From assembly GCA_022770365.1 (NCBI GenBank), contig JALEHU010000035.1, forward strand, positions 1 through 34,818: a DNA stretch of 34,818 nucleotides, written 5' to 3'. The translations under genes and the position numbers were made by a program. Shown piece by piece: positions 8,286-16,044 of the stretch. The stretch comes from Blautia sp. (GTDB taxonomy: Bacteria; Bacillota; Clostridia; Lachnospirales; Lachnospiraceae). How positions within the stretch are numbered: the stretch's first letter is position 1; each line of letters starts with the position of its first letter. The notes beneath the pieces are model-generated. The model was not told the origin of the DNA and did no database searches. It worked only from the letters and a program-made list of their open reading frames with translations.

Positions 8286-8365
8286 AATATCCTCCTCATC
8301 ACCTATATTACAAAACAAAAACTGCTTTACAGGATTCTCCGCCTGCGGCGGACCGCTTTTGCGGC

Positions 8366-8394
8366 AAAAAATGCTGCCGGAAACTCCGGCAGCA
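8366..8394 (-). terminator. Rho-independent terminator of the PucR/CdaR-type gene
   Basis: A perfect 10-bp stem TGCTGCCGGA / TCCGGCAGCA (8372-8381, 8385-8394) with a 3-base loop, followed by six T on the minus strand. Confidence 0.9.
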
Positions 8395-8512
8395 CCTTCG
8401 CATCCATTCCGGCAGAATATAATTAATTTTTTCGTAACATTGTTGTAACATAACTTCTGCCGGATTTCAAGTCCTTTTTTGTAAATTCACATAATCTTCA
8501 CTGAGCATCTGA

Positions 8513-9601
8513 TCAATACTCAAGCGTTTCCATATACTTCATATAACGTACAACCATCAATGCGATCTTAAATGTAATCGCATCTTCAAATACACGCAGA
8601 TCCAGTCCTGTACTCTTCTGCAGTTTATCCAGACGGTATACCAGAGTATTTCTATGGATATAAAGCTGTCTGGAAGTCTCGGAAACATTCAGGCTGTTCT
8701 CAAAGAACTTGTCGATCGTGATCAGCGTTTCTTCGTCAAAATCATCCGGTGATTTATTTCCAAAGATTTCTTTAATGAACATCTTGCACAGAGGGATCGG
8801 AAGCTGGTAGATCAAACGTCCGATTCCAAGAGAACTGTACGCAATCACATCTTTTTCCCCAAAGAAAATCTTACCTACATCCAGCGCCATTCTTGCCTCT
8901 TTATAGGAACGGGAGACTTCCTTCAGTTCATTCACGATCGTACCGTAGGCAATATGTGTTTCACCGTCTTTATTTAATCCAAGAGTATCCAGGATCGTGT
9001 TGGCAAGCTTGTCCATCTCCGGATATCCCTCGCTGTCCTCCAGCTCTTTTACAATAATGACACTTCTCTCATCTACTGCTGTGATAAAATCCTTGCTCTT
9101 GCCGCTGAAAAGGCTCTTCACATTCTCAATATAGCTGTGATCCTTCTCCTGCTGCATTTCAAGGATCATAACAACACGGCGTACGTCAGCATCAATGTGA
9201 AGCTTCTTCGCCCGGTTGTAAATATCTACCAGGAGCAGGTTATCAAGAAGCAGATTCTTGATAAAGCTGTCCTTGTCAAAACGCTCTTTATAAGCCACGA
9301 TCAGATTCTGGATCTGAAAAGCGGCCAGTTTTCCTACCATATAAGTATCTTCGTCATCCCCATGGGCCACAAGGATATATTCCAGCTGATAGTCGTCACA
9401 AACCTTAAAATACTGGAATCCCTTCACAAGCTGACTGTCCGCCTGTGACTCAACGAATGCCTGTACATCTCCCTGCTGAATCGAAAAATCTGAAAAGGTG
9501 GAGGCCAGAACCTTACCCTCTGTGTCAACAATGCAAAATTCTGTTCTGGATATTTCTTTTAACCCTTCCAGCGTGTTCTGAAGTACCTGATTTGATATCA
9601 T
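8513..9601 (-). CDS. PucR/CdaR family transcriptional regulator
   Basis: A 362-residue regulator from the chosen start. The N-terminal third resembles the small sensory domain found in CdaR-type sugar-diacid regulators (IVDTEGKVLAST near 25-36). The middle has the GGDEF-like fold common in this family. The C-terminal 60 residues hold the PucR helix-turn-helix (NVSETSRQLYIHRNTLVYRL) with the conserved RNTL-YRL-K core. The frame extends upstream to 9709, but that segment is basic and unlike the family; the ATG at 9601 has a GAAGGGATGG stretch upstream. An inverted repeat (9643-9675) lies just ahead of it. No diacid or purine pathway gene is adjacent, so the effector is unknown. A clear terminator follows. 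Confidence 0.85.
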   Translation of the reverse strand: MISNQVLQNTLEGLKEISRTEFCIVDTEGKVLASTFSDFSIQQGDVQAFVESQADSQLVKGFQYFKVCDDYQLEYILVAHGDDEDTYMVGKLAAFQIQNLIVAYKERFDKDSFIKNLLLDNLLLVDIYNRAKKLHIDADVRRVVMILEMQQEKDHSYIENVKSLFSGKSKDFITAVDERSVIIVKELEDSEGYPEMDKLANTILDTLGLNKDGETHIAYGTIVNELKEVSRSYKEARMALDVGKIFFGEKDVIAYSSLGIGRLIYQLPIPLCKMFIKEIFGNKSPDDFDEETLITIDKFFENSLNVSETSRQLYIHRNTLVYRLDKLQKSTGLDLRVFEDAITFKIALMVVRYMKYMETLEY

Positions 9602-9642
9602 CTGCTTCCATCCCTTCTCACATATAGTGTGCGATTGTAGCC

Positions 9643-9675
9643 GTTCAGTAGAAAAAGTCCCGAAAGGTACTGAAC
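9643..9675. promoter_or_regulatory. Inverted repeat upstream of the PucR/CdaR-type gene
   Basis: Perfect 8-bp arms GTTCAGTA (9643-9650) and TACTGAAC (9668-9675) separated by 17 bases, about 40 bases before the start codon. It could be an autoregulatory operator or a leader hairpin. No T-run follows it. Confidence 0.45.
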
Positions 9676-9798
9676 AGATACCTGCGATTATCATATGTTT
9701 TTTCCACATTTCACTCGCGTCTAGGCTTATTTTAATACAAAATGACCAAAAATAAAAGAGGAAACTTGAAATTTTTTACAAAAATTAGTGTATTTTTT

Positions 9799-10668
9799 CT
9801 ACACATTTTCTATGAATCCCTCACCATGAACTTCGCGGGCATCTGTAACGATCACAAAAGCATCCGGATCAATCTCATCCACTTTTTCTTTCAGCAGCAC
9901 GATTTCTCTTTTGCTCACTACACAGAACAGCATCAGTTTATTTTCCCCGGAATACATGCCTTTTGCAGAAACGCCGGTTACACCCCTGTCCATTTCACTC
10001 ATGATTTTCCGGGCTATTTCTTCCGGCTTTGATGTGATGATATATGCAGCCTTGGAAAACTTCAGGCCCTCAATAATGCCGTCTGAAATCTTAGTCACCA
10101 GCACCACTGCAATAATAGCGTACAGGGCTCGCTGAATACCGAACACATACATACCGACAAGTACAACAGCTCCGTCAATGACCTGCATCACCTGGGCAAT
10201 CGAATACTGTCTCAGATATTTCTGAATAATCGCAGCCAGCATATCTGTTCCGCCTGTCGTTCCCTGACCGAGGAATACAAGACCGATTCCCGCTCCCTGA
10301 ATAATGCCTCCATACACTGCCGCCAGAAGCAGATCTTCTCCGGAAAGATTCCAGGAAGGCAATACGGCAAGCCAGACAGTCAACGCTGCATTTCCAAGAA
10401 ATGCCTTCTGGACAAATCTCCAGCCATTTACTTTGATACCAATCAAAAACAGCGGGATATTCAATACAATATTGGTCAGCCACAGCGGAATGCCGCCTTT
10501 CACTGCTCCCTCTGTCCATTCCTTCACAATAATCGCAATGCCGGAGAAGCCGCCTGTGACAAGTCCGGCCGGATCGAAACAGGAATTGATAGCTAATCCC
10601 ATCATTCCAGTCCCGACAATAATCAGTAATGCTTCTATATACCATGGTTTCTTTCCAGTCAGTTTCAT
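9799..10668 (-). CDS. YitT family membrane protein
   Basis: A 289-residue protein of the YitT family (older name DUF161 plus DUF2179). Five or six hydrophobic segments fill residues 10-200, with the characteristic INSCFDPAGLVTGGFSGIA near the start and GQGTTGGTDMLAAII in the middle. A soluble ferredoxin-like domain (about 205-289) ends with AREVHGEGF. The family is widespread in Firmicutes and is probably a transporter, but the substrate is not established. GAGGTG lies upstream of the ATG. It stands between two terminator-bounded units and is likely transcribed alone. Confidence 0.9.
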   Translation of the reverse strand: MKLTGKKPWYIEALLIIVGTGMMGLAINSCFDPAGLVTGGFSGIAIIVKEWTEGAVKGGIPLWLTNIVLNIPLFLIGIKVNGWRFVQKAFLGNAALTVWLAVLPSWNLSGEDLLLAAVYGGIIQGAGIGLVFLGQGTTGGTDMLAAIIQKYLRQYSIAQVMQVIDGAVVLVGMYVFGIQRALYAIIAVVLVTKISDGIIEGLKFSKAAYIITSKPEEIARKIMSEMDRGVTGVSAKGMYSGENKLMLFCVVSKREIVLLKEKVDEIDPDAFVIVTDAREVHGEGFIENV

Positions 10669-10738
10669 ATATTGTTTTCACCTCTTCTTTATTTCTCATT
10701 TGCACCACAGCATCTCAGTAAAGTATCTCTTATGCCAA

Positions 10739-10773
10739 AAGAACGGGATGCCGCCGAAGCTGCTCCCGTTCTT
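10739..10773 (-). terminator. Terminator of the OPT-PqqD operon
   Basis: The stem AAGAACGGGA / TCCCGTTCTT (10739-10748, 10764-10773) encloses an inner stem capped on the minus strand by a TTCG tetraloop closed by C-G. A short T-run follows. It begins ten bases after the PqqD-like stop codon. Confidence 0.75.
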
Positions 10774-10783
10774 AGTGTTGCCG

Positions 10784-11155
10784 TTATTTAGCAGGCATAT
10801 TTAAAAATTTCACAAAATGATAACTCTCCATTATCTGGAAATATTTTACAATCCTGGGATACAGAGGCTCAGCCTTTTCACCAAACTCCTCATGAACCAG
10901 TCCGGCAATATCCTCCACTGTCCTTTTCCCGTCAATTAGAGGCCAGATAAACGAACCATTGGTGTCCAGATGAACCTTGGTAAAACGTGGCTTGCCAAAT
11001 ACCTTCTGGGCAATGGTATTAAAAATTCCTCTGTTCTCTACTTCCAGGATGATCCTTTCCTTATAATCCCTGTGCCAGCGGATTTCTTCACATCTGCGGG
11101 GAATCAGATCCAGATAATTGATTTGCGGTTCCTTTTGCTTTCTTTTTTTATTCAT
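10784..11155 (-). CDS. PqqD-like protein (RiPP recognition element fold)
   Basis: A 123-residue protein. Residues about 35-118 match the PqqD winged-helix pattern: a hydrophobic strand, a small residue turn (LDTNGSFIWPLIDGKRTVEDI), then a helix pair (HEEFG...YPRIVKYFQIMES). PqqD proteins and their relatives bind leader peptides for radical-SAM or other modifying enzymes, but no modifying enzyme or precursor peptide is visible nearby. The start overlaps the stop of the OPT transporter as TGATG, so the two are translationally coupled; an in-frame ATG at 11176 lacks a binding site. A terminator follows directly. The fold call is fairly sure; the role is open, possibly recognition or regulation of peptides handled by the transporter. 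Confidence 0.8.
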   Translation of the reverse strand: MNKKRKQKEPQINYLDLIPRRCEEIRWHRDYKERIILEVENRGIFNTIAQKVFGKPRFTKVHLDTNGSFIWPLIDGKRTVEDIAGLVHEEFGEKAEPLYPRIVKYFQIMESYHFVKFLNMPAK

Positions 11156-13056
11156 CAGGCTTTTTTCTTCTTCCATAAAGAAAATTTCAGCAGACTTAAG
11201 ATCATAACGATCATCAGGATAACACCGCCGATATTGCCCAGATTCAGTTTATCTGCAAGGCTCAGGTCCAGTCCGAAAACAGCAACCAGAACTGCCATCA
11301 GAATACCAACCAGACCTTCTCCGGCGATCATACCTGCGCAATAGAGTGTTCCATCTGTTGTCTGTGCTTCTTTTGTCTTCTCATCGACGTTCTTTCTTCT
11401 GTCCATGAACATGCGGACAACACCACCGATCATAATGGTTGCGTTCAGATAGATCGGCAGATAAAGACCGATGGCAAACGGCATTACCGGAACTCTTAAA
11501 ATTTCCAGTCCAAGAGCCAGGAAGACTCCCACAAATACCAGAGTCCACGGAAGCTCACCGCCCATGATTCCCTCTACGATCATTTTCATCAGACCGGCCT
11601 GCGGTGCAGGGATTTCTGCTGTACCATAACCCCATGCGGCATCCAGAAGATAAAGAACACCGCCAATTGCAAATGCAGAAGCGATAACTCCGATCAGCTC
11701 ACCTGTCTGCTGTTTCTTAGGAGTTGCTCCCAGAAGGAAGCCTGTTTTAAGGTCCTGAGAAGTATCACCGGCAATGGCTGCTATGATACAGATTACAGAA
11801 CCGATGGCAATGGCACCTGTCATACCTGAGATTCCCGTATCACCGGAAGCTTTGATCACAAATGTAGCGATCAGAAGAGTCGCAATAGACATACCGGATA
11901 CCGGATTGTTGGAGCTTCCTACAAGTCCTACCATACGGGATGATACCGTTGCAAAGAAGAATCCGAACACAACAATGATCGCCGCTCCCAGAAGATTTAC
12001 CGGAATAGCCGGTACAACCCAGATTACAAAGATCATAGCCACAATTCCCGGAAGGATGAAATTCATGGGAAGATCCTGTGCTGTTCTCTGCGTACTTGTA
12101 TTCCTTCCGCCTTTCATGCTCTTCATAGAATCACGAAAAGTTGTAACGATCAGAGGCATGGATTTGATCAGGGAAATAATACCGCCTGTGGCGATCGCAC
12201 CTGCTCCGATATACTTCACATATGTGCTCCAGATTGCTTCCGCACCGCCCCCTGCGTAAAGCTGTGCGATCGTCACACCCTCTGAAGCAGGATAAAGGGA
12301 AATATCCGGTCCGAACAGGCAGATCAGCGGAATGATCACCATCCAGCCTACCAGAGAACCCACAAACATATAGGATGAAATCTTAGGTCCAACAATATAT
12401 CCCACACCAAGCAGCGCCGGATACACTTCCATACCGATCTCACCTTTAAAAGATTTAAACGCTGCAGCTACATCCGCAGGAATAATCTTAATACCATCAA
12501 CAAGGAATTTGAAAACTGCTGCAAATCCCATACCGGAAAAAACAGTAGACGCATTCGCGCCGCCTTCTTCTCCTGCCAGCAGTACATCTGCACAGGCAGT
12601 TCCTTCCGGATAAAGAAGTGTTGCATGTTCTTTAACTATTAACGCATTACGAAGGGGTACCATAAAAAGGACACCCAGAATACCGCCGCAAAGAGCGATC
12701 AGAGTAATTTCCACAAGGCTGGGCTTATCACATAAGCCTTCTTCTGCCCAGAGGAATAATGCAGGCATGGTAAAAATAGCGCCTGCAGCCAGAGACTCAC
12801 CGGCAGAACCGATCGTCTGAACCATATTGCTCTCCAGAATGGAGTTTTTCTTCATGATAACGCGGATCACACCCATGGAAATAACTGCTGCCGGAATAGA
12901 AGCAGATACTGTCATACCTACACGGAGTCCAAGATACGCATTGGCCGCGCCAAATATCACGGCCAGGATGATGCCCATCACGATTGATGTCACCGTAAAC
13001 TCCGGAGTAATCTTATCCGCCGGAATATACGGTTTGAACTCTTTCTTATCGTTCAT
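11155..13056 (-). CDS. OPT family oligopeptide transporter
   Basis: A 633-residue polytopic protein, almost entirely hydrophobic, with about 15-16 membrane segments. It starts with a short cytoplasmic tail containing YIPADKITPEFTVTSIVMG. The conserved AANAYLGLRVGMTVSASIPA loop, an NMVQTIGSAGESLAAGAIF segment and the GDTSQDLKTGFLLGATPKKQ block are all typical of bacterial OPT proteins. Members import oligopeptides or metal chelates by proton symport; the substrate here is unknown. The ATG at 13056 follows GGGAGAGG; the frame is open to 13098 but without a binding site. A consensus promoter lies 95 bases upstream. A PqqD-like protein is coupled downstream. Confidence 0.93.
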   Translation of the reverse strand: MNDKKEFKPYIPADKITPEFTVTSIVMGIILAVIFGAANAYLGLRVGMTVSASIPAAVISMGVIRVIMKKNSILESNMVQTIGSAGESLAAGAIFTMPALFLWAEEGLCDKPSLVEITLIALCGGILGVLFMVPLRNALIVKEHATLLYPEGTACADVLLAGEEGGANASTVFSGMGFAAVFKFLVDGIKIIPADVAAAFKSFKGEIGMEVYPALLGVGYIVGPKISSYMFVGSLVGWMVIIPLICLFGPDISLYPASEGVTIAQLYAGGGAEAIWSTYVKYIGAGAIATGGIISLIKSMPLIVTTFRDSMKSMKGGRNTSTQRTAQDLPMNFILPGIVAMIFVIWVVPAIPVNLLGAAIIVVFGFFFATVSSRMVGLVGSSNNPVSGMSIATLLIATFVIKASGDTGISGMTGAIAIGSVICIIAAIAGDTSQDLKTGFLLGATPKKQQTGELIGVIASAFAIGGVLYLLDAAWGYGTAEIPAPQAGLMKMIVEGIMGGELPWTLVFVGVFLALGLEILRVPVMPFAIGLYLPIYLNATIMIGGVVRMFMDRRKNVDEKTKEAQTTDGTLYCAGMIAGEGLVGILMAVLVAVFGLDLSLADKLNLGNIGGVILMIVMILSLLKFSLWKKKKA

Positions 13057-13151
13057 TGATTTCCTCTCCCTTTTGTGTCTATTGGCTTTTAGAGACATTA
13101 CTGTTCACCGGCATACATCGCCAGTAAACAGAATCTTTGAAGCCTTCTGCT

Positions 13152-13180
13152 ATTATAGCGAAACTCTGCAATAATTGCAA
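13152..13180 (-). promoter_or_regulatory. Sigma-A promoter of the OPT-PqqD operon
   Basis: On the minus strand TTGCAA (13180-13175) and TATAAT (13157-13152) are 17 bp apart. Confidence 0.8.
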
Positions 13181-13257
13181 GCCAATGTTTATGGAATATT
13201 TATACATTTACAGGCACACATCTTTTTATTTTTGTACGTTTTACATAATTTCCCTTT

Positions 13258-15051
13258 TCACTCATCCAATTCCAGCTGTCTGGTGAGATATCGTCCTACT
13301 ATTTTTGAAAAATTGGCAATGTCTCTTATATAAGCAAAATCTTTGCCAAAAATCTTTTTCTCTGTCTCCAGATCCTTCTCTTCTCCGGCAAACACACCCA
13401 GTACACTCACCCCAAGATTTCGCAGGCGCCGTACCTCTGTCGCCGTATCCTTCACCGCATATTTTCCGTGATATGGCTGAGGATTCCGGGCATTTGGACG
13501 GTTCACGATCACATCATAAGGGCGTCCGTCACTTAATACAATCAGGATTTTTTTCTCCTCTTCTCTCTGCAGCAGCCCGTGTCCGACCGTTTTTATGGCA
13601 AGACCATCCCTGTTATTGGATGAAGTCACATAATTAAAAATATTATCATTCGCCTCCCTGGGATCATCGTACTCCCGGAAGCGATGAAGAATCGTGTAAT
13701 CCCAGAACGTACAGAAGCTCATGACTCTGTGCGGCAGCCTCACATTGCTCAGTGCTTCGCTGATGATATATGCCTGAAGTGCCACATCTCCCTGACGGCT
13801 CATCTGGGAACCACTGGCATCGATCAGCACATCCACCACAAACTCCGATGCATCACCCTTTAATTCCCGTTTGAAGATACTGGCTTCTCTGCTTCTCCCC
13901 ACACGCCACACCCGTGACGGCACGATCATCCCTCTGTCCGAAAGAACTTCATATGATTCACTGCGAAGGACCAGGGATTTTCTCAGCAGTTCTGTCAATG
14001 CGGAAATATTCCGTTTGACGATTCTGTGTTTTTCATGATAAACCCAGATATTTTTATTTCTCAGTCTCTTTGCATATTCATACTGATAGTTTCGTTTTAC
14101 CGGATTTTTCAGAATGCCCTCGGTAAAATACAGGCTGCAGTCACTGTGGATATCCCGGCACATGAGATAATTTATCCGTTTTTCTTCTGTTTCCGTCAGA
14201 TAAGTCTTTCCGTAATTCAGTTCCACATAGGTATGTGCTTTCTCAAGAGCTTCCGGCGGAAGAACCGTTACTTTATGCTTTGTCCTTCGTTTTTCTTCCA
14301 TTTCTTCCGTAACTGCCGGGTTCTCCAGACCGGTCATGCGGTTGGACAGCTGTTCCACATAACTCTCCAGCGCTTCCTCATACATTTCCTCGGAAAGATA
14401 ATCTTCCCATCCGTATTCTGTCAGATCTTCCAGAGTGACTGCCAGAACCTGCTCCAGGCTTCCGTGCTGCCTCTCAAAATCCGGATCGACTACTGTATTA
14501 TACACTCTGTCGATCACCCGGATCAGATCCATGGTATCCTTCGTATTTCTTGCCTCATACACCATATTACGGTAATTTTCCAGACGATTTTCCACAGCAT
14601 AATTCCCGCCGCTTAAGCGGTCCCGAATCACTGCCAGTTTCAGCTTTCCAAGCCAGTCCTCATAAGACGGCATCACTTCAAATTCCTGATCCAGAATATC
14701 TTCAAAAGTCTGCCGCTGAATTTCCCGCACACCCGGCCTCTCCAGACACAGTTTTTCTCCGATCGCCTCTTCAATACAAAGCTGCGCCGCTGCAGTCAGT
14801 TCTGATTCCGAAGCTTCCAGAAATACTTTTTTCACCAGATACAGCCCGAGCATGTCTTTATCAAAAAATCTTGCAAGTGCCCCCTGCTTGATCCCGTCAT
14901 AAAGTGCAATTGCTTTGGAACGGAGAAATAAAGATACATCCGGCTTCATCTGAAGCTGGTAATCACCGCTCACTGTCCACAGAAGATTCCGTATTCTGTT
15001 CTCCAGTTCCAGGCGGTAATCTTCAATTTCCATTTCTTCCATATCACGCAT
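13258..15051 (-). CDS. VWA domain protein (CobT/NorD-like partner of a MoxR ATPase)
   Basis: About 597 residues. The N-terminal 400 residues are mostly helical, charged and of unknown fold. The C-terminal part (about 405-590) is a von Willebrand factor A domain with the metal-site motif DASGS near residue 411, a second acidic site (VLSDGRPYD) and a final hydrophobic strand (VSVLGVFAGEE). Proteins of this kind work with MoxR AAA ATPases in insertion of cofactors or maturation of partner proteins. The ATG at 15051 has AAGGGA at good spacing and overlaps the upstream ATPase stop by 8 bases; ATGs at 15057 and 15042 are alternatives. The target of the pair cannot be inferred from neighbours. Confidence 0.85.
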   Translation of the reverse strand: MRDMEEMEIEDYRLELENRIRNLLWTVSGDYQLQMKPDVSLFLRSKAIALYDGIKQGALARFFDKDMLGLYLVKKVFLEASESELTAAAQLCIEEAIGEKLCLERPGVREIQRQTFEDILDQEFEVMPSYEDWLGKLKLAVIRDRLSGGNYAVENRLENYRNMVYEARNTKDTMDLIRVIDRVYNTVVDPDFERQHGSLEQVLAVTLEDLTEYGWEDYLSEEMYEEALESYVEQLSNRMTGLENPAVTEEMEEKRRTKHKVTVLPPEALEKAHTYVELNYGKTYLTETEEKRINYLMCRDIHSDCSLYFTEGILKNPVKRNYQYEYAKRLRNKNIWVYHEKHRIVKRNISALTELLRKSLVLRSESYEVLSDRGMIVPSRVWRVGRSREASIFKRELKGDASEFVVDVLIDASGSQMSRQGDVALQAYIISEALSNVRLPHRVMSFCTFWDYTILHRFREYDDPREANDNIFNYVTSSNNRDGLAIKTVGHGLLQREEEKKILIVLSDGRPYDVIVNRPNARNPQPYHGKYAVKDTATEVRRLRNLGVSVLGVFAGEEKDLETEKKIFGKDFAYIRDIANFSKIVGRYLTRQLELDE

Positions 15052-15961
15052 AGACATCTTCCCTTGTCCAGTCAGAAGGAATTCTGGTACGCACCACGTC
15101 CTCCACGATTTCCTTCTCGAATACATCAAATGTCTTGTTCACAACTCCCATCCGTACAGCCTGCCAGGGAGAAAGTCCCGTATCAACAATTTTCATTGCC
15201 GCCAGAAGGCCGCGGAGGTCCAGAGCTTTGGTGGATATCTCACTGTTCAGGGCTTTGAGCTGCAGGTCCAGAAAAACACCAATGAACTGCTCCACAGCCT
15301 TTTCTTTCGCCTGAGGAAACATTCTGGAAAAAATAAACTGCAGCGTCTCCTCGGTCTGGGGCGGCATATCGATCACCAGAAATCTGGAGACCAGAGCCTC
15401 ATTCAGCTCTTTCGTTCCTGCGTATCCATAGTTCATGGTTCCGATAAATCTCGCTGCGGGATGCAGATCGATCCTGTCATATCCCGGCACATCAATGGAA
15501 CGCCGGTAATCCAGTGTTGCATGCAGAACAGATACTGCATCATTTTTTGCCATATTGATCTCATCGAGAATTCCAAATCCGCCATATTCCGCGCAGCGGT
15601 AGATTGTTCCCTTTCGCAGCCGCACCTCATTATCCACAAAGGTATCTGTACCGATGAGATCACCGCTGTTTGTATTTACATGAAATGAAACATTATAGGA
15701 TGGCCTGTTAAAAATATAGGCAAGGTTTTCTGCCAGTATGTTTTTTCCTGTTGCTTTTGGTCCTGTCAGAAGCAGGTTTTCTCCCTGAAGAAGTCCTGCA
15801 ATTGCCATCTCCAGAATGTCTTTTCCGTAAAATGGCATGGATGGCTTCGTCACTCTGTCTGCTGCCCCGGCAGGCACTTCATAGGTGTTCCGGAATTCTT
15901 CCACCTGCCTGATCAATACAGGAGAGACTCCCTGTTCTTCCAGAAATCGTAATTCTTCCAT
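15044..15961 (-). CDS. MoxR-type AAA+ ATPase
   Basis: A 305-residue AAA+ ATPase of the MoxR/CbbQ type. Walker A is GPKATGKN (67-74) and Walker B is GFGILDEINMA (about 129-139). Sensor 1 lies in FIGTMNYGYAGT and an arginine finger in ALVSRFLVIDMPP. AAAGGAA precedes the ATG. The gene overlaps the VWA gene downstream, forming the classic ATPase plus VWA two-gene unit, which acts as a chaperone-like machine on an unknown substrate. A terminator from the upstream glnN gene separates it from that gene; no strong promoter could be picked out in the 83-base spacer. Confidence 0.92.
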   Translation of the reverse strand: MEELRFLEEQGVSPVLIRQVEEFRNTYEVPAGAADRVTKPSMPFYGKDILEMAIAGLLQGENLLLTGPKATGKNILAENLAYIFNRPSYNVSFHVNTNSGDLIGTDTFVDNEVRLRKGTIYRCAEYGGFGILDEINMAKNDAVSVLHATLDYRRSIDVPGYDRIDLHPAARFIGTMNYGYAGTKELNEALVSRFLVIDMPPQTEETLQFIFSRMFPQAKEKAVEQFIGVFLDLQLKALNSEISTKALDLRGLLAAMKIVDTGLSPWQAVRMGVVNKTFDVFEKEIVEDVVRTRIPSDWTREDVYA

Positions 15962-15992
15962 TTGTCATCGGTTCCTTTCTTAAAATTATGAA

Positions 15993-16034
15993 TAAAAGAA
16001 CAGGTGACTGCATTACAATTCCACAATCACCTGT
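15993..16034 (-). terminator. Terminator of glnN
   Basis: The stem ACAGGTGA / TCACCTGT (16000-16007, 16027-16034) is followed by a T-rich minus-strand tract, eleven bases after the glnN stop. Confidence 0.8.
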
Positions 16035-16044
16035 CCGGTAAAAA

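Noticed and set aside
9601-9709. N-terminal extension of the PucR/CdaR-type regulator
   Set aside because: The extension is unlike the family and overlaps the inverted repeat; the ATG at 9601 fits the sensory-domain start.
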